DNA from: Brachionus manjavacas
Taxonomy: Eukaryota > Rotifera > Eurotatoria > Ploima > Brachionidae
Assembly: GCA_019054805.1 (NCBI GenBank)
Contig: JAHQIY010000005.1
Span: forward strand, 4,757,501-4,821,500
Length of the DNA stretch: 64,000 bases
Reading direction: 5' to 3'
Shown here: one piece after another, positions 21,870-34,513 of the stretch
Layout of the letters: each line of letters begins with the position of its first letter
Numbering within the stretch: position 1 is the stretch's first letter
Notes under the pieces: generated by a model
Database searches by the model: none
Told to the model about the DNA's origin: nothing
The model's input: the letters and a program-made list of their open reading frames with translations, nothing else
Program-made: the position numbers and the translations under genes

Positions 21870-24800
21870 ATGCTCGAAAATCAAGCAGATGAGGAAGAAA
21901 ATTCAAACTTTAATACTAAAAATATGAAATTTTCTAGAGATGAATTCAAGACATGTAATTTTCATTTTAAGAAAATAAAATTCTACTTAAAAAAAAAATT
22001 CAAAAAAAGTGGGATCTTTATTCAAAAAAAGATTTACGAGCATTAGTAAAACAGTGGTTACAAACAGGATTTGGCTAAAATCAACGAAATCATCTTCTTG
22101 CCAAGTTCTAATTACTTTTCCTCCAAATTCATCATACGACACAATACACACTTTATTGGATAAAATATTAAAAGCTGGTCTAATTGTTTTTATTAAAGAA
22201 CATAAAATATCAAACTCAGTCGGATTTTACATAACGGCATCGTATGAGCGGTATTTGATATATTTTTTTCTTTTAATCAAACTTGATTGTTTATCTTCAA
22301 GATTTCTCCAAGGCGTAGAAGACTTAGAGCTAAAAAAATTGATCAAACAAAAATATGGTGGTGGAATCAAAGAATTCATATTTGCGGAACAAGAATTTTA
22401 TGAAAATATAGAAAATGAGGATCTTTTCTTGACCACACAGGAAAAGCAGTCGATTATTCACGAAATACTTTGTCAAATAAAGTGCGATGATTCTTTGGAA
22501 GAGATTATTTTAGACAGAAAAAAGGTTCCGAATGGAAGAAAATTGAGTAATTTATGTTGATAAAAAATAAAATCAAAAAATGATTATTTAATTTCCCAAG
22601 TATTCTGGTGTCAAAAGCATAAAATCATATCTCAAATATTACCTATTCATGATCAAGATGAACTAAAAGATTTGCGCAAAAATTGGGTTATATCTTTTTT
22701 TAAAAATCAGCCTTTGGGTACTTATTTTTTCAAAAATAATTTAAATTTAAATTTAATCAATTAAAGAAAAAATTTGCAAATATTTTGGGATTAAATTATC
22801 ATTATATTTTGCATGGCTTGGTTTTTATACCAAATCTCTTCTAATTCCTGCAGTTCTTGGTCTCGTAATGTGGCTGAGCTCTGGACAAGATGAGGTAATG
22901 ATTTAATTTAAATTTGAAATAAATCTCATTTTGATATTTAGACAATTGATTCAATATTTTTTTTGATTTTGTGCGGATTTAATTTAATATGGAGCATTTG
23001 TTTTACCGACTTATGGAATCAAAAGTGTGCAGAATTTTCTTATAAATGGGGCACTTTGGATATGAAAGATGATTTACTCCAAGAGCCGAGGCCAATGTTT
23101 AAAGGCGAATACAAATTAAATAAAGTTAACAACAAATTAGAGCCTCATTACTCCGATTTTAAAAGAGCTTTATTTCGCTACTTGGTAACTTTCCCATCTT
23201 TGGTTGCAGTGATTTTCATGACAGTTATCATAATGCTAAAATTTTTCGAGTTACAAAGCTTATTTGAATATGCTACAACTAATGGAATATTTCCAGGTAA
23301 TTATTTTATTTTGGCAAAATATCCTTAACACTAAAAAAATAAAATAGCTTTACTATAGAATTTAATTATGTTCATTAATAAATTAGTTAAAAAACTTTAA
23401 AAATAAAATAAAATACAATATAATATTTAAGATTCATAAATTACAAAAATTTACAGATTACTACAGATTTTCTATAAGTTTTAAAGGTAAAGCTAACAAT
23501 GTTTCGTTTAACAGCCCAGTTAAAAGAAGAAATTGAAAGAAATAATTGCCAATAAATTGATTATTTTTAATCAAATTGCATGTTAATTTATAATTTAAAA
23601 ATAAAATTTTTACAATTATTACCACCTAATTCAAAATTATTTAAAGAGCGATTAAAGAATTTTAACATTTAAATAAAATAAATTTACAAATTTCAAAAAA
23701 AAAAATCTAAATAGAATAGATCACTGTGACGACAAAAAAAATAAATCTCAAAATATTGATATTTTATTTTACCATTAATATTTATCTGTTAATTAAAATT
23801 AATTTTTTTGTTTGTTGAATATAGTGAAACATTTTTTGTTTCATGTTGTTTCATCATCAAAGTTTTAAAAGCTCAATTTTGTCAAAAAAATTAAAAAAAA
23901 AAGTTTTTTTTGGAAGGCTTGCATGAAAATTCTATAATTTTTTTAAATTTGCATACAAAAAATTCTTTTAAGATTTTATTTTTGCCAATTTTTTTGTAGA
24001 CTAAACGATTAGCAAATTTTTCATCAAACACAAATCCAGCAGTCAATGCTTGCTTTGAAACTATTTAATTAAGTTTACTTAATTAAAAATGGAATTAAGC
24101 AGCTGAAAAGCTGTCAAATTTATTTGAAATCTATTCTGCAAGATTGCTTATGATTTAGCGATCCATACAAAATCATAGAAACTAATGTTAAGTCTTGTTC
24201 ACAAAATAAATAAATTCAGATCAAAAAAAAGTTCAAAATTAATCCCAACCTTACTGGCAAATAATCAAGAACTAAGTACAGATAGTGAAAAAGGAAAATT
24301 CTTTGGAGAATTTTTGTCCTTAACTTTTAGTCCCAATTCTGATTTAATTGATAATAAAACAGACAGTTAGATAACTGATTTTAACTCGAATTTTTTTAAA
24401 AGCCACAAATCATTCATAATCAATGAACCTATAAGCCTAAAAGAGATCAATGTGGCTATCAAGAAATTAAAAGGAGAAGGGGCACCAGGACCTGACAAAA
24501 TTCAAAATATTATGTTAAAAAATTTACCTCGAGCTTGTCTTCTTGATATTAAGGAACTTTTCAACCGAAGTATTCTTCAGGCTAAAATTCCCAAAGAGTG
24601 GAAAACAGCTTTCATAACCATGATTCCTAAAAAATCATCACCATTAAATGACCCAACTAACTTTAGACCAATAAGCATGACAAGCTGTCTTGGTAAGCTC
24701 CTAGAGCGGATTATCTACATTAGAATATATAGTCACTTAGAAAAGAATTCATTGTTAATTCAAGAGCAATCAGGCTTCAGAAAATATCGACGAACCGCCG

Positions 24801-27514
24801 ATAATCTTCAAAAAATTTCTGAATCATTAAATAGAAAGAAAAAAGTCAATGCCTTATTTTTTGACATCCTAAAAGCTTTTGATAGGGTGTGGCATGACGG
24901 ATTAATTTAAAAACTAATTAAAATGAACTTGCCTGACTATCTTATCCACTGGATAAAATCATTTCTCGATTCCAGTTCATTCAAAGTAAATGTAAATGGT
25001 CATATAAGAGATGAATATTTAATAACTGCAGGTGTCCCCCAAGGTTCAGTAATTAGTCCTCTTCTGTTCAGTATATTCATCAATGATATCCCAAAGAGAA
25101 ATAAAACTAATAGTGAATACTCTCTCTTATTTGCAGATGATCTAGTGACTTTTTTTATTTATAAAAAAAAGGGTAATCTAGAAAATAAGATAAACAAACA
25201 GGGTAAATAAGTTAACTGCAAATTAAGGAAACTCGTATCAACCATCTAAATTTTACAAAAATTCATTGTGGTATTTTTAATCTTTTTCAAATTTTTCGTT
25301 AACTCCGGTTAAATTAATCTTTTAAATATTATTTTAATTTTTATCAAAATTTTTGTGAAATTATCGTTAAAATTTTGTAAAAACAAGAAATCGTAGCAAT
25401 TTTATTTATCAAATTTAAAATATCTTAATTAATTTTTTTTTTATTTTTTATATTCTTTTTTAGAACTATTGGGTTTTACAAATTTTATCCCAAAAATGAT
25501 CTACGCGAATGTAATATCATTCTTAAATTCAGTTTATAAAAAAATGTGTTATTGGCTTAATGATAAAGGTAAAGTCTTTAATTAATAAATTAATATAGAA
25601 TAAATTAAATATTTTATAATTTAGAAAATTATAGAGAACAAACCACTCATGAAAATCATCTAATAATCAAAATAGTGATTGTAAGTAAAGTATGCAAGTC
25701 ACTTTGGGAATTTTTAAACAAAAAAATTCACTTTTAGTTTCAATTTATTAACAATTATCTGTCTCTTTTTTATATTGCCTTCTATCTTCATGACATAGCT
25801 TTGTTAAAAGAAGTAATTTTTATTTATAATAGGATTTTAAATGTTAAACATTTGGTATTTTTTAAAGCAACTTTATGCGATATTTATTTCGCGTCAGTTG
25901 ACTGGTAATTTTAAGGAAGCAATAGTTCCTTATATTATGGAAAGTTTGAAACAAATAAAAAAGATTGACAAAGCTAATAAAAAACACGATTTAGAAAAAG
26001 TGACGAATACGGAACTTAGTGAAATGGTAGAAAGACTTAAGCGATATGCTCAAATTTTTAATGAACAAAATGTTCCAGAAAACAGTAATTTTACACTGAA
26101 TGAAAATGAATCAGTTGAACTAAATCAACCTGAAGTTGAAAGTCTTATGCTAAAAGTAAGGTCTAATATGTTTGTTCATGTTTTAATTTTTTCAGTATCC
26201 GGACACTTTCGGAGATTATTTAGAAATGGTAATGCAATATGGATTGATGGTCTTCTTTGCTCCAGCTTTCCCATTAGCTGCCTTATTTACTTTAATTAAC
26301 AATTTTGTTGAAATTCGAAGTGATGCTTTTAAAATGTGCTTTTTGTATCAAAGACCGTTTGGTCAACGAGTGGCAAATATTGGCAGATGGCAGGTAATTA
26401 AAATTAATAATTTATGAATTTTGAAGTCTATTGCTCGACACTGAGTAAGACTTAAAATTTTTAAACAGAATTTAATTTTTTGGATTTAAAAAAAAACTGA
26501 AGATATAAAATTTATTCAAAAATTTCTATTTAATTGATTTAAATGTAAAATTTACATAATAATAACAGTGTTGTTAAAAATTCCCAAATTAAAGTCGAAG
26601 AGTTGACTTAAAATAAATTTTATTAACTTTAAATTTAATTTAAATTTAATTTTAATTTAATTAATTTAAATTAATTAACTTTGTTTGTTTTAAGTACCAA
26701 CAAAGTCTTTGAATTAGTCTTTGTTGGTACTTAAAAGTCTAAGATCTTAAACCATTTTTGTGGCTCGTTTTTGAACATTTTCCAATATTTTTAATTCTTC
26801 TTTTGTGTAGGAGTTCCAAGCTGCAATAGCGAACTTTAAGTGCATTCTAATGAAAGCAACATACAATTGACTGAAAATGCTGATTGACCAGCATTGTACA
26901 ATTTTTCACCATATTAAAATCAAACACTTTAAAAATTAAAAATTGAAATTTTTTCATATTTCAATTCTCCTTTAAATTATTTAAAATTTTCAAATGATAA
27001 AAATTAATTTTTAAGATAATTTTTAGATTATTTTAGATTGTTTTCTAATCGAATACTGTAAATAATATTTATAAATCTTAAATATCAATTTGAAAAAATT
27101 TAAATCTGAAAAAATTAATTTTTAACTTTAATGAATTAAAAATTTTCTTGAAAGGATGTGCTCGAAGCTTTCTCAACCCTTGGTATTACAGTCAACTGCG
27201 GTTTGTTGATTACATTTGGTGTAGTTCAAAAATTAGTTCCATCCTTATCTTTTTATGAAAGTTTAGCTATAATTGTATTGATTGAACACATATTCTTAGG
27301 ATTTAATAAATACTTGAGCTTCACTTTGCCAAAATTACCAAAATGGATAATAGTTGCAAAATCGAAACTTGAGTACAGGCGCAGAGAAGCTCTAAGGGTA
27401 ATTTAATTAAAAAAAAATGAATTTAGATTTGATATTTATGATTTTGTTTTTAAGAAGCTAGAATTGGATGAAATGCATACATTAAAAGGTTCAAATAGCA
27501 GAGAAATATTTTAA
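21870..27514 (+). CDS. ANO8: Anoctamin-8-like protein (TMEM16 family)
   Basis: Thirteen exons: 21870-21954, 22010-22250, 22302-22546, 22601-22717, 22767-22894, 22942-23296, 25464-25568, 25625-25680, 25738-25812, 25833-26155, 26196-26393, 27155-27397, 27455-27514. The protein is about 743 aa. It has an N-terminal cytoplasmic domain (WLKSTKSSSCQVLITFP, YGGGIKEF, TTQEKQSIIHEIL), then the TMEM16 channel: YFAWLGFYTKSLLIPAVLG, FSYKWGTLDMKDDLLQEPRP, THENHLIIKIVIFQFINNYL, FPLAALFTLINNFVEIRSDA, QRPFGQRVANIGRWQ, KLEYRRREAL. The EIRSDAFK, RPFGQRV and KLEY-RREA blocks match ANO8 better than ANO10. Family members are ER/plasma-membrane lipid scramblases or tethers. All exon phases agree except at exon 10, where intron 9 is only 20 bp and one base is missing, so the gene as sequenced is frame-broken there. 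Intron 6 (2.2 kb) holds an RT insertion; intron 11 holds another RT fragment. Confidence 0.9.
24110..25210 (+). pseudogene. Non-LTR reverse transcriptase inside ANO8 intron 6, sense orientation
   Basis: One reading frame runs from before 24150 to 25210, broken only by in-frame stops (about 24173, 24368, 24908). Blocks: KKLKGEGAPGPDKIQNIMLK (entry), AFITMIPKKSSPLNDPTNFR and PISMTSCLGKLLERII, LIQEQSGFRKYRRTADNL, ALFFDILKAFDRVWHDGLI (motif A), ITAGVPQGSVISPLLFSIFI (motif B), SLLFADDLVTFF (motif C, FADD). This is a Jockey/CR1-like RT by motif style. It ends soon after FADD, so the thumb and C-terminus are gone. There are no frameshifts, so it is fairly young. Confidence 0.85.
26688..26736. repeat. 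18-bp perfect hairpin in ANO8 intron 11
   Basis: Arms TTTTAAGTACCAACAAAG (26688-26705) and its exact reverse complement (26719-26736), with a 13-nt loop. It borders the RT fragment that follows and may be part of that element's end. Confidence 0.75.
26749..26899 (-). pseudogene. Non-LTR RT C-terminal remnant in ANO8 intron 11
   Basis: The minus strand reads QLYVAFIRMHLKFAIAAWNS, then YTKEELKILENVQKRATKMV. This matches the 'LY.A.VRP.LEYA...WNPY....I..LE.VQ.RATK' end region of CR1/Jockey-like RTs. It is antisense to ANO8. Confidence 0.75.
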
Positions 27515-27593
27515 TTTTTTTACTTTAAATTTTTAGAATATTAAATTTTTAATAAATTCTGGTTTAATTTTTTAAATGTTTTTATTTAAGATA

Positions 27594-27902
27594 ATGATTC
27601 GTCATTTTATAACTCAAACAAGGAATTACGTCTCAAAGTCAGATTCAAACCTCATAAGATTAACTTTATTTACGAAAAAAAATTGCTCATTATGTGAACA
27701 AGCTAAAGAGACTATCGAGGATTTGTATCCTGAAACTTTTGAAATCGAGGAAAAAGACATTACAAAAAACAAGGAACTATTTCATAAATTTAAACTAGAC
27801 ATTCCAGTTTTTTATTATAACAATTCCTTTTTAATGCAGCATAAAGTAGATAAAACTGCTTTAGACAAATTGATTAAACAAGTGGAAAACTTTAAGGAAT
27901 AA
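27594..27902 (+). CDS. Glutaredoxin-like thiol-redox protein (C5orf63/YDR286C type)
   Basis: Single exon, 102 aa from the ATG at 27594 (an in-frame ATG at 27576 adds six residues). IRLTLFTKKNCSLCEQAKET places a CSLC redox pair at residues 31-34 after the first beta strand, and DIPVFY gives the cis-proline at about 71. A C-terminal Lys-rich helix follows. This is the thioredoxin fold of the DUF836 glutaredoxin-like group. A basic start (MIRHFITQTRNYVSK) could target it to mitochondria. A TTTATTTAAG acceptor-like signal ends 3 nt before ATG 27594, which favours this start if the mRNA is spliced (cis or trans) there. It lies 61 bp (to 27576) or 79 bp (to 27594) after ANO8. AATAAA overlaps its stop codon at 27898-27903. 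The partner and substrate are unknown. Confidence 0.8.
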   Translation: MIRHFITQTRNYVSKSDSNLIRLTLFTKKNCSLCEQAKETIEDLYPETFEIEEKDITKNKELFHKFKLDIPVFYYNNSFLMQHKVDKTALDKLIKQVENFKE

Positions 27903-27921
27903 ATAAAAATTAATTTAGAAA

Positions 27922-29258
27922 ATGTCCATTAGAATTTTTGCTAAAAATTTAAATGTTTCTTTTTTGGAAAAAAATTTTAAAAAAGAGCTTGATTCCGTCA
28001 ATTCTGATCTGATTATCGACGACATATTGAATCGTATTTGCCAAGAAGTTAAAATCGATAAATCAAATTTATGTAAAGATATTTTTGAATAGATTACGTT
28101 TTAATTTTAACTTTAATCAAATTTAGCTTTGGTTTATAGAGGAGAAATTTTGAAAAAAAATAAAAAAATTGGTGAATACGTCAACAATCTTGACTTGGCA
28201 TGTGTCTACATCACTGAGCAACAAGAACTTAAGTTTCAAACTGGTTAGAATTGAGAATTTAAAATAATTTCTTTATTAAAAATTTTATTTAGCTTCTGTG
28301 CAAAAATCTGAAATTACTTCCTTGGTTAATCATTTGATATCTCTTTTTAGACGAAAAATTCGTCGAAATTTAGTAAAAATTTAGAATTTATTTTTGACTT
28401 AATTTCTATTTTTTAACAAAAAGCTTGAAAAACTTTTACTTGATCCTGCTAAATTGAAAGAAGTCTTAGCGGAATTGCCGGAATTAAAAAATGATCCATT
28501 TAGCTTAAGTAAATTATTTTTTGAAAAAATTACCCTATCTTAACTTATTTTAATTTAAGATTTTGTAAAAAATTTCGATTTACTTAAATTACTTTGTGAC
28601 GGAAAAAAGGCTGAAGAGTAAATGCTTTAGCTGTTATTTTATATTATTTAAATAATATAATATTTTTAATAGAATAATCAATGCTCATCCAAATGTTTAT
28701 TTCGGAACTAAAATTTTGGTCAATTATATTCGTGATTTGAGTAAGAAAATTCCTGCAGACGAAAATTTCGTACCAAAAGGATCTTTTACTATTGACGAAA
28801 TGAGCGAAGATGAAGAACCTCAGCAGCAATTTGCGATGGCTCAATCAAGACAACCAAATCAACCAGCAGTTAGTCAAGATTATTTGTCTGCTGTATTGTC
28901 ACTTTTAAATCAGCAGCAAAGACCTCCACAGCAAGCAGAGGCATCTCAGCCAGCTGTTCCAATCAATCAGCAATCAAATCAACCCTCAACTCAAGGACAG
29001 CACCCAGTTATGGACAGAAACTATTTTCAAAGTTTGATGCAACAGGTTACCACCCAAGTTCCACCGACTTCTAGTCAGACTCAATCTGTTCAGCAGCCAC
29101 CTCCAAATAATTTATCTGATGCTGATTTGGCTGCTAAATTAGAGCAAATGCATGAGTTGGGCTTTCTCGATGACGAACTCAATTTAAGAGCACTTCAAAT
29201 AGCTGATGGAAATGTTGAAGCTGCAGTCAGTTTTTTAATTGAAAATGGAGGAATGTAA
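27922..29258 (+). CDS. UBL7: UBL7-like ubiquitin-like/UBA protein
   Basis: Six exons: 27922-28072, 28127-28243, 28293-28372, 28424-28508, 28560-28617, 28673-29258. All phases agree and give 358 aa. The N-terminal ubiquitin-like domain (about 1-90) has SNLSLVYRGEILKKNKKIGEY. The middle has LPELKNDPFSLN and AHPNVYFGTKILV, as in UBL7 (P-G-L-x-x-D-P and AHP-A-L). Then come an acidic FTIDEMSEDEEP, a Gln/Pro/Ser-rich linker, MDRNYFQSLMQQ, and a C-terminal UBA domain (LEQMHELGFLDDELNLRALQ, about 315-356). UBL7 is a ubiquitin receptor-type adaptor. The start codon lies 19 nt after the stop of the glutaredoxin-like gene, with an acceptor-like TAATTTAG 3 nt before the ATG. AATAAA lies at 29379-29384. 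Confidence 0.88.
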
Positions 29259-30341
29259 AATTTTTTATTAGTTTTAAAACAATTAGCGTTTAAAATCGGA
29301 AATCTAATTTCTATAAAATAAATTTTTTTGGCTTCAATTTTTTGATGTACAATTAAATTAATCTTTATGTGTCCAGTCAATAAAATTGTAATAAAGAATC
29401 AATAATGAAAATTTAAAGATTGTTTGAAACTTTTATTAAGTTTTTGGAGGAATTGTCTTTAAGTTGATATTTTAAAGCACATTTTTTAAATGTGAATTTT
29501 TTTTGCTTTAATTTTTTTTCAAGATTAATTCTCAATACAAATACATAAAAAATATATAAAAAATTAAATAACAAACAGTGACAGCTAAAATAGCGAGCTT
29601 TTAAGGAGTTTGTTTATCGGTATACATTTCGTAGCGTATTCTATATTAATTTTACTTATTAATTTAAAGAAGAATGTATATCAAACTATAGTTATAGTAA
29701 ATTAGCAAAATCATTAAATTTTCAAATTTCCTAGTCCAATTTCCAAATTCTACAATTTTATTATTCGATCTTAAGAGATAATAACTGAAATTTGAATTAG
29801 ATGAAATTATCAAGAAAATTTACTGATATTGATATTTTGTAACAATTCCAAACAAAAAAATAAAAAATAATGAAATTTTTTAAATATTTTGAAGAAATCC
29901 TCAAGCCACTCTGAATGAATTTAAGTCCTTCTTTTCAGTCCAACGATTAAAGAGAAAAAAACAAGATTAACAAAAAAACTATCTATTCCCAAGAATGAAT
30001 CAATATAATAATAAAAAATTTAGTTTTTCTAAATAAATAATGATAATCGCGGAGAAAAATAAAGAAAACAGAATATCTTCTGTCAATAATTATAAAAAGC
30101 TAAGCCGATAAAGATAATTGAAATAGAATATTGGAGATAAAGGATTTGAATTAAGCATATTTGAAAATCAATTTTGGCCAATTCTCTAAAAATAAATAAA
30201 TCGAAATAATTTTTAATCTTTAAATCAAAACTGAATTTTAATTTTAAACAATAAATTTTTCTTTTTAAAATTTAAATTTTTTATATTTCTATTGTCTTTA
30301 TCTTAATGGCGAAATTTATAGATTTAATTTTTCTAATCAAT
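29259..30341. other. AT-rich region between convergent UBL7 and TRNT1
   Basis: It contains the UBL7 polyadenylation signal (29379) and 3' flanks. No further gene or clear repeat seen. Confidence 0.6.
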
Positions 30342-32011
30342 TTATTTTTTAGTTGAATTTTTTGTATTTTGATTTAAAAAATTTTGCACATAACTTTCAT
30401 CTACTACATTAAGAATGTCCTCTTCAGTCATTTTGAAATTAGAATTTATCCATTTTAATTTCAAGTCCCATAGCATTGCAGACATTCTTATTTTTTTTTT
30501 CTTAGAATATTGTTCTACAGTTATCATTTCTTTGGTAAACGAATCGAATATTTTTTGTTCATTTATCATTTTATAATTAATTTTAAATTCCGGTATCTTC
30601 AAATTTTTTATCGCCTCGATCATTTCTATTCTATCTAAATATTTCATCAATTCGAAAGCTTCGGTTTTTCTCAATGGTCGATCATGGACTGACTTGGGAA
30701 GAACAAGCTGCTTCAACAAAATTTCTATTACTTTTTCGTCACTGTCAAATTCATCAAAAATATTCTCAAATCTTTTGATTGCAATTAACAAATGCCTTTC
30801 TTCATTTGACAATTTGATTCTTTGATCCAATTTGCCTATCTTTATAAAAAACTAAATAAAATTAACTCTCTACTGGCACTATTACTTACATCTTCTTCTG
30901 AACTCATTAATGCAGCAAGAAGAGCTATGGGTTGAATTTTATTTTTAAAAAAATATTGATAAACTTTGTGATATTTATTTACATTTCCATTTTCTGGTAG
31001 ACCTTTGGCAAAAAATAAATTTAAACTTTTTTGAAAATTTTTTTTCATACCCATATGTGAGGCTAGATTAAAATCATAAAAGATTTTCATGAATGAATCA
31101 CTAAATTTTTGAGCCAAAATCAACCGTAATTCGTGACCAATTCTCTGTCCACTAATGACTCAAATAAATAACAATTAATCTAATTGTTTAAAATCCAAAA
31201 TAGAATTTTACTTTTAAGACCATCAGCATTATTTCTTATAGCTTCCAAAGATTCTTTATGATGATCGTCACACTCGTCTTTTACTCGACTATAAAATCTA
31301 AAATATCTAAGAATGCGCAGATAATCTTCTTTCACTCTTTTGTCTGGAACCCCAACAAAACGAACTATTTTATTTTTTATATCATACATACCATTTACAT
31401 AATCAAGAATTACTCCATCAAAATCTATTTAAAAAAAATAAAAACTGAATTTTTTTTATAAAGCCTACCTAAAAACAAAGAATTTACAGTTAGATCTCTT
31501 CTAATTGCATCTTTGTGCCAATCATTTGTAAATTCAACTTCAGCATGTCGACCATAAGTTTTAACATCAATTCTCAAAGTTGTTATTTCAAAGTTTTGCT
31601 TAATAAATTAAATTTAATCAAATAATTTTTTTATTTCATTTTTACTTTATCATTAATTCGAACTGGAACTGTTCCATGCTTTAAACCATTTAAATTGATT
31701 ATCCTAATATTCTCTTGGTTAAATATTTGAATCATTTGATCAGGAAGAGCGTCTGTAGCCAAGTCAATGTCATGAGGCAAAATATTCATTACTAAATCTC
31801 TAACAGCACCGCCAGCGATTCGAAGTTGAAAATTGTTTTTTTTAAATACATTTGATAATGTTGACAATTCATCGGTAAGAATTTCTTTAAATAATTGGCT
31901 TTCTAGTTTGTAAGTTTTAAATGTTGATTCAAAATTTTTTGGAACAACAGAAGAAATTATTTTGTTCCTGAACAAAATTCGAAAAGTTGATACTTTATTA
32001 ATATAAATCAT
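30342..32011 (-). CDS. TRNT1: CCA tRNA nucleotidyltransferase
   Basis: Five exons on the minus strand: 32011-31646, 31598-31469, 31424-31212, 31158-30890, 30839-30342. Phases agree throughout; about 491 aa. It adds CCA to tRNA 3' ends in cytosol and mitochondria. Motifs: [12 protein letters not shown] (residues 64-75, nucleotide-binding GG..R), [14 protein letters not shown] (catalytic D-x-D at 81/83), [24 protein letters not shown] (RRD), [15 protein letters not shown] (base-selection helix) and [14 protein letters not shown]. The C-terminal half is helical and ends in a Lys-rich tail. It is somewhat longer than the usual about 430 aa. The N-terminus ([20 protein letters not shown]) fits mitochondrial targeting, as for dual-located TRNT1. 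The introns are 44-53 bp. Confidence 0.93.
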
Positions 32012-33171
32012 TTTTAGTCAATTAAAACTCAAATTAATTTTCTTTTTTGAAAATTAAATTTTTTTTTCATTAATAAATACATTTATTAAATTTAAAGCTT
32101 GTTCGACGTAAAAATAAGTTAACATTTTGATTTTAAATTGACGTTTAATTAATTCGACAGATTTTTCAAAACCCAAAGATTAAAATTTATTCGAATATTA
32201 AGATAAACAAAACGAATCTTTCACAGAATTATAGAAATAAAATTTTAAATTTTCATTAAAAAAAAATTAATTTAAAATAACAATAACTGTAAATAGATTA
32301 TTAATCGTGTCTTTTTCATATTTAAAATAAAGCTTATTAAATATTTTGCATATTTTATCTCTTTTTTTGAACCTTGAAGAGATATAGATTTAAAAAAAAT
32401 AAAGTACAACTGAATCTTTAATTTAAAATATAATAAGATTTAATAAATCTGTTAACTTCAAGACAACAAGGACTCTTCAATTTGTTTTGCTTACCAGAAT
32501 AAATTTTATAAATTTAAAACAAAAATTTCTCAGATTAATCGGATGCATCGAATGGAGTTCTATAATAATCAATTCTTGGTCCTATTTTATGTGTAATCTC
32601 CATAAAGGATCTGGTCGAGATTTTAAAGGAATTCACGCTATCTAAAAAGAATCCGCAATCTACGCTTACCAAATGTTAACTCACCTTTAAGTACTCATAG
32701 TGAAATAGTTAAAAAGTTTTATCTGAAGATGAAAGTATTAAATTCTGATATAAAATATTTTAATAAGAAATGATCGCCAAAAACCGTCCGGCTATTGGAC
32801 CGGTTTGTCTTGACCGTATCCAACGCTAATGATAAACAAATTTGGTTAAACGAAACTATTATTATCTAAGCAAAAAAACAAATAAAAATTATTTTGATAT
32901 TCAAATTTTAGATTTCTATAATTTTTACTTTGACTATTTTTTATTTTTTAAATATTTTTAAGAGTCAAATAAATAGCATCGGGAATCCATCAGTCAGAAT
33001 CAAGGACAAATGAAATATCTGCCGTTCCATTATGGCGGTCAAGCAAGTGTTGGACTTTTATAAAAAATTAAAAATTATAAATCCGAACTTTTTTAGGACT
33101 TTGATTTTTGGCGTATTACCTTATATATTTAAATAATTATTTCCTATCCAGGCTGCTATTAATAGTAAAGT
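32012..33171. other. Spacer with scattered mobile-element debris
   Basis: 32640-32770 (plus) reads RIRNLRLPNVNSPLSTHSEI, then VKKFYLKMKVLNSDIKYF, protein-like and reminiscent of retrotransposon ORF ends (weak). 32775-32827 (GCCAAAAACCGTCC...GACCGTATC) recurs near 39787-39833. No intact gene. Confidence 0.4.
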
Positions 33172-33448
33172 TCTTTGTTAATTGTATGCAATTATTCCTA
33201 ATAAAGAGCAAGATTCATATATTAAACTATTAAATTTCTTGAAATCTTATCTAAAAAATCCGAGGTATTTTAGTTGTGGTTTTGAATTAGGTATTATAAA
33301 TGTCAATTTTCAAAGACTAAAGGCTTTACCTTTTTTACCTCTAAATGATATCAATTTAGCATTTGATTTTATCAACAGTCCGGCTAATTTCAATCCGATG
33401 ATATTTTACTTTGTATTAAACCTATTATATTATTTAGGTGACACTTAA
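33172..33448 (+). pseudogene. MULE-type transposase remnant
   Basis: The plus strand reads LYAIIPNKEQDSYIKLLNFL, then KNPRYFSCGFELGIINVN. This matches the 'ALLPNK...Y..L...L......P..I..DFE.A.I.A' segment around the second Asp of Mutator-like transposases, but the DFE Asp is replaced (GFE). The usual C-terminal half is missing and a TAA lies two codons before LYAI. A fragment only; no terminal repeats seen. Confidence 0.55.
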
Positions 33449-34513
33449 TTGAATAAACTATTATTTTAAAGCTTACTAAATATACAATTTAAAGCATCTC
33501 TGATTAGAAATCAGCATTTGCGTTCAAAATAGGTGAATAATTTTAGAGTGTTAGTGTTTTGAGTGTTTATTCTTTTTGAAAAAAATACTATCGGATTCAC
33601 TTCCCAAAGAAAATATTTCAAAATTTGAGGAAAAATCTCCTTTAAAAAAATGTTTTTTATGTGGAAATAATTTTTTTCATATCAAAAAAGTTTTTTATTT
33701 AAAATAACTTCTGTGTTAAATGTATCTAACATTTGTATAAATCAAATTTATTATAGTGGTAAAAAAAGTATTTTTAGTTACAAATACAATTTTTGTTTCT
33801 CTTTTTTTCAAAAATTGCTTATTTTATTTTTACTGAATCCTTCTTTGACTGGTCGATGTTCACTGGGTATATATACTTGACAAGATAAATAAATTCAGAA
33901 TCAAAATCACACAGCTTCAAAATTTCAGGAAAATATAAATTTTGTTTATTGAAAAAATTCGTAATTAAAAATATAGACAAATTTTCAATTCTTTAATATA
34001 AAAAAAAAATTTATATGATTTTCTTTTAAAACCAAAAACCTTTTAAGAAGATTAATAGTTATTAATAATTAACAATTATAAAATCATACTCTGAGATAAA
34101 CTGTAAAAGACAAAGATTTAGGTGTTTAATAAAAAATATGGTCAAAGACGGAAAAAACAATACTCAAAAACTTCATTCAATCGCTTCAATTTTTCAACTA
34201 ATAAAAGTACAAAATAGTTTGTCAACACGATTTCAAAATACTGTTTCACTCAATAGTTTCAAGGTTGGACTGCTATGTTAAAAAAAATATTTTGAATTAC
34301 TTTAATCAAACTATTATGATCACTCTTAAGGCTAAATATTTTACTATAAAAAAAATAATAAACTTGATTACTCAAAAATGATAAAAAGCTAAGAAATCGT
34401 CAAAAAATAGTCACAATAAATTTATTTTTTCTTAGCTTAATCTTATGACTAAAAATAATTTTCTACAATCATAAAATAATTTTAGATAAAAAACCATCAT
34501 ATGTTGTGAACAG
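33449..34513. other. AT-rich spacer
   Basis: No gene or repeat I can support. Confidence 0.5.
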
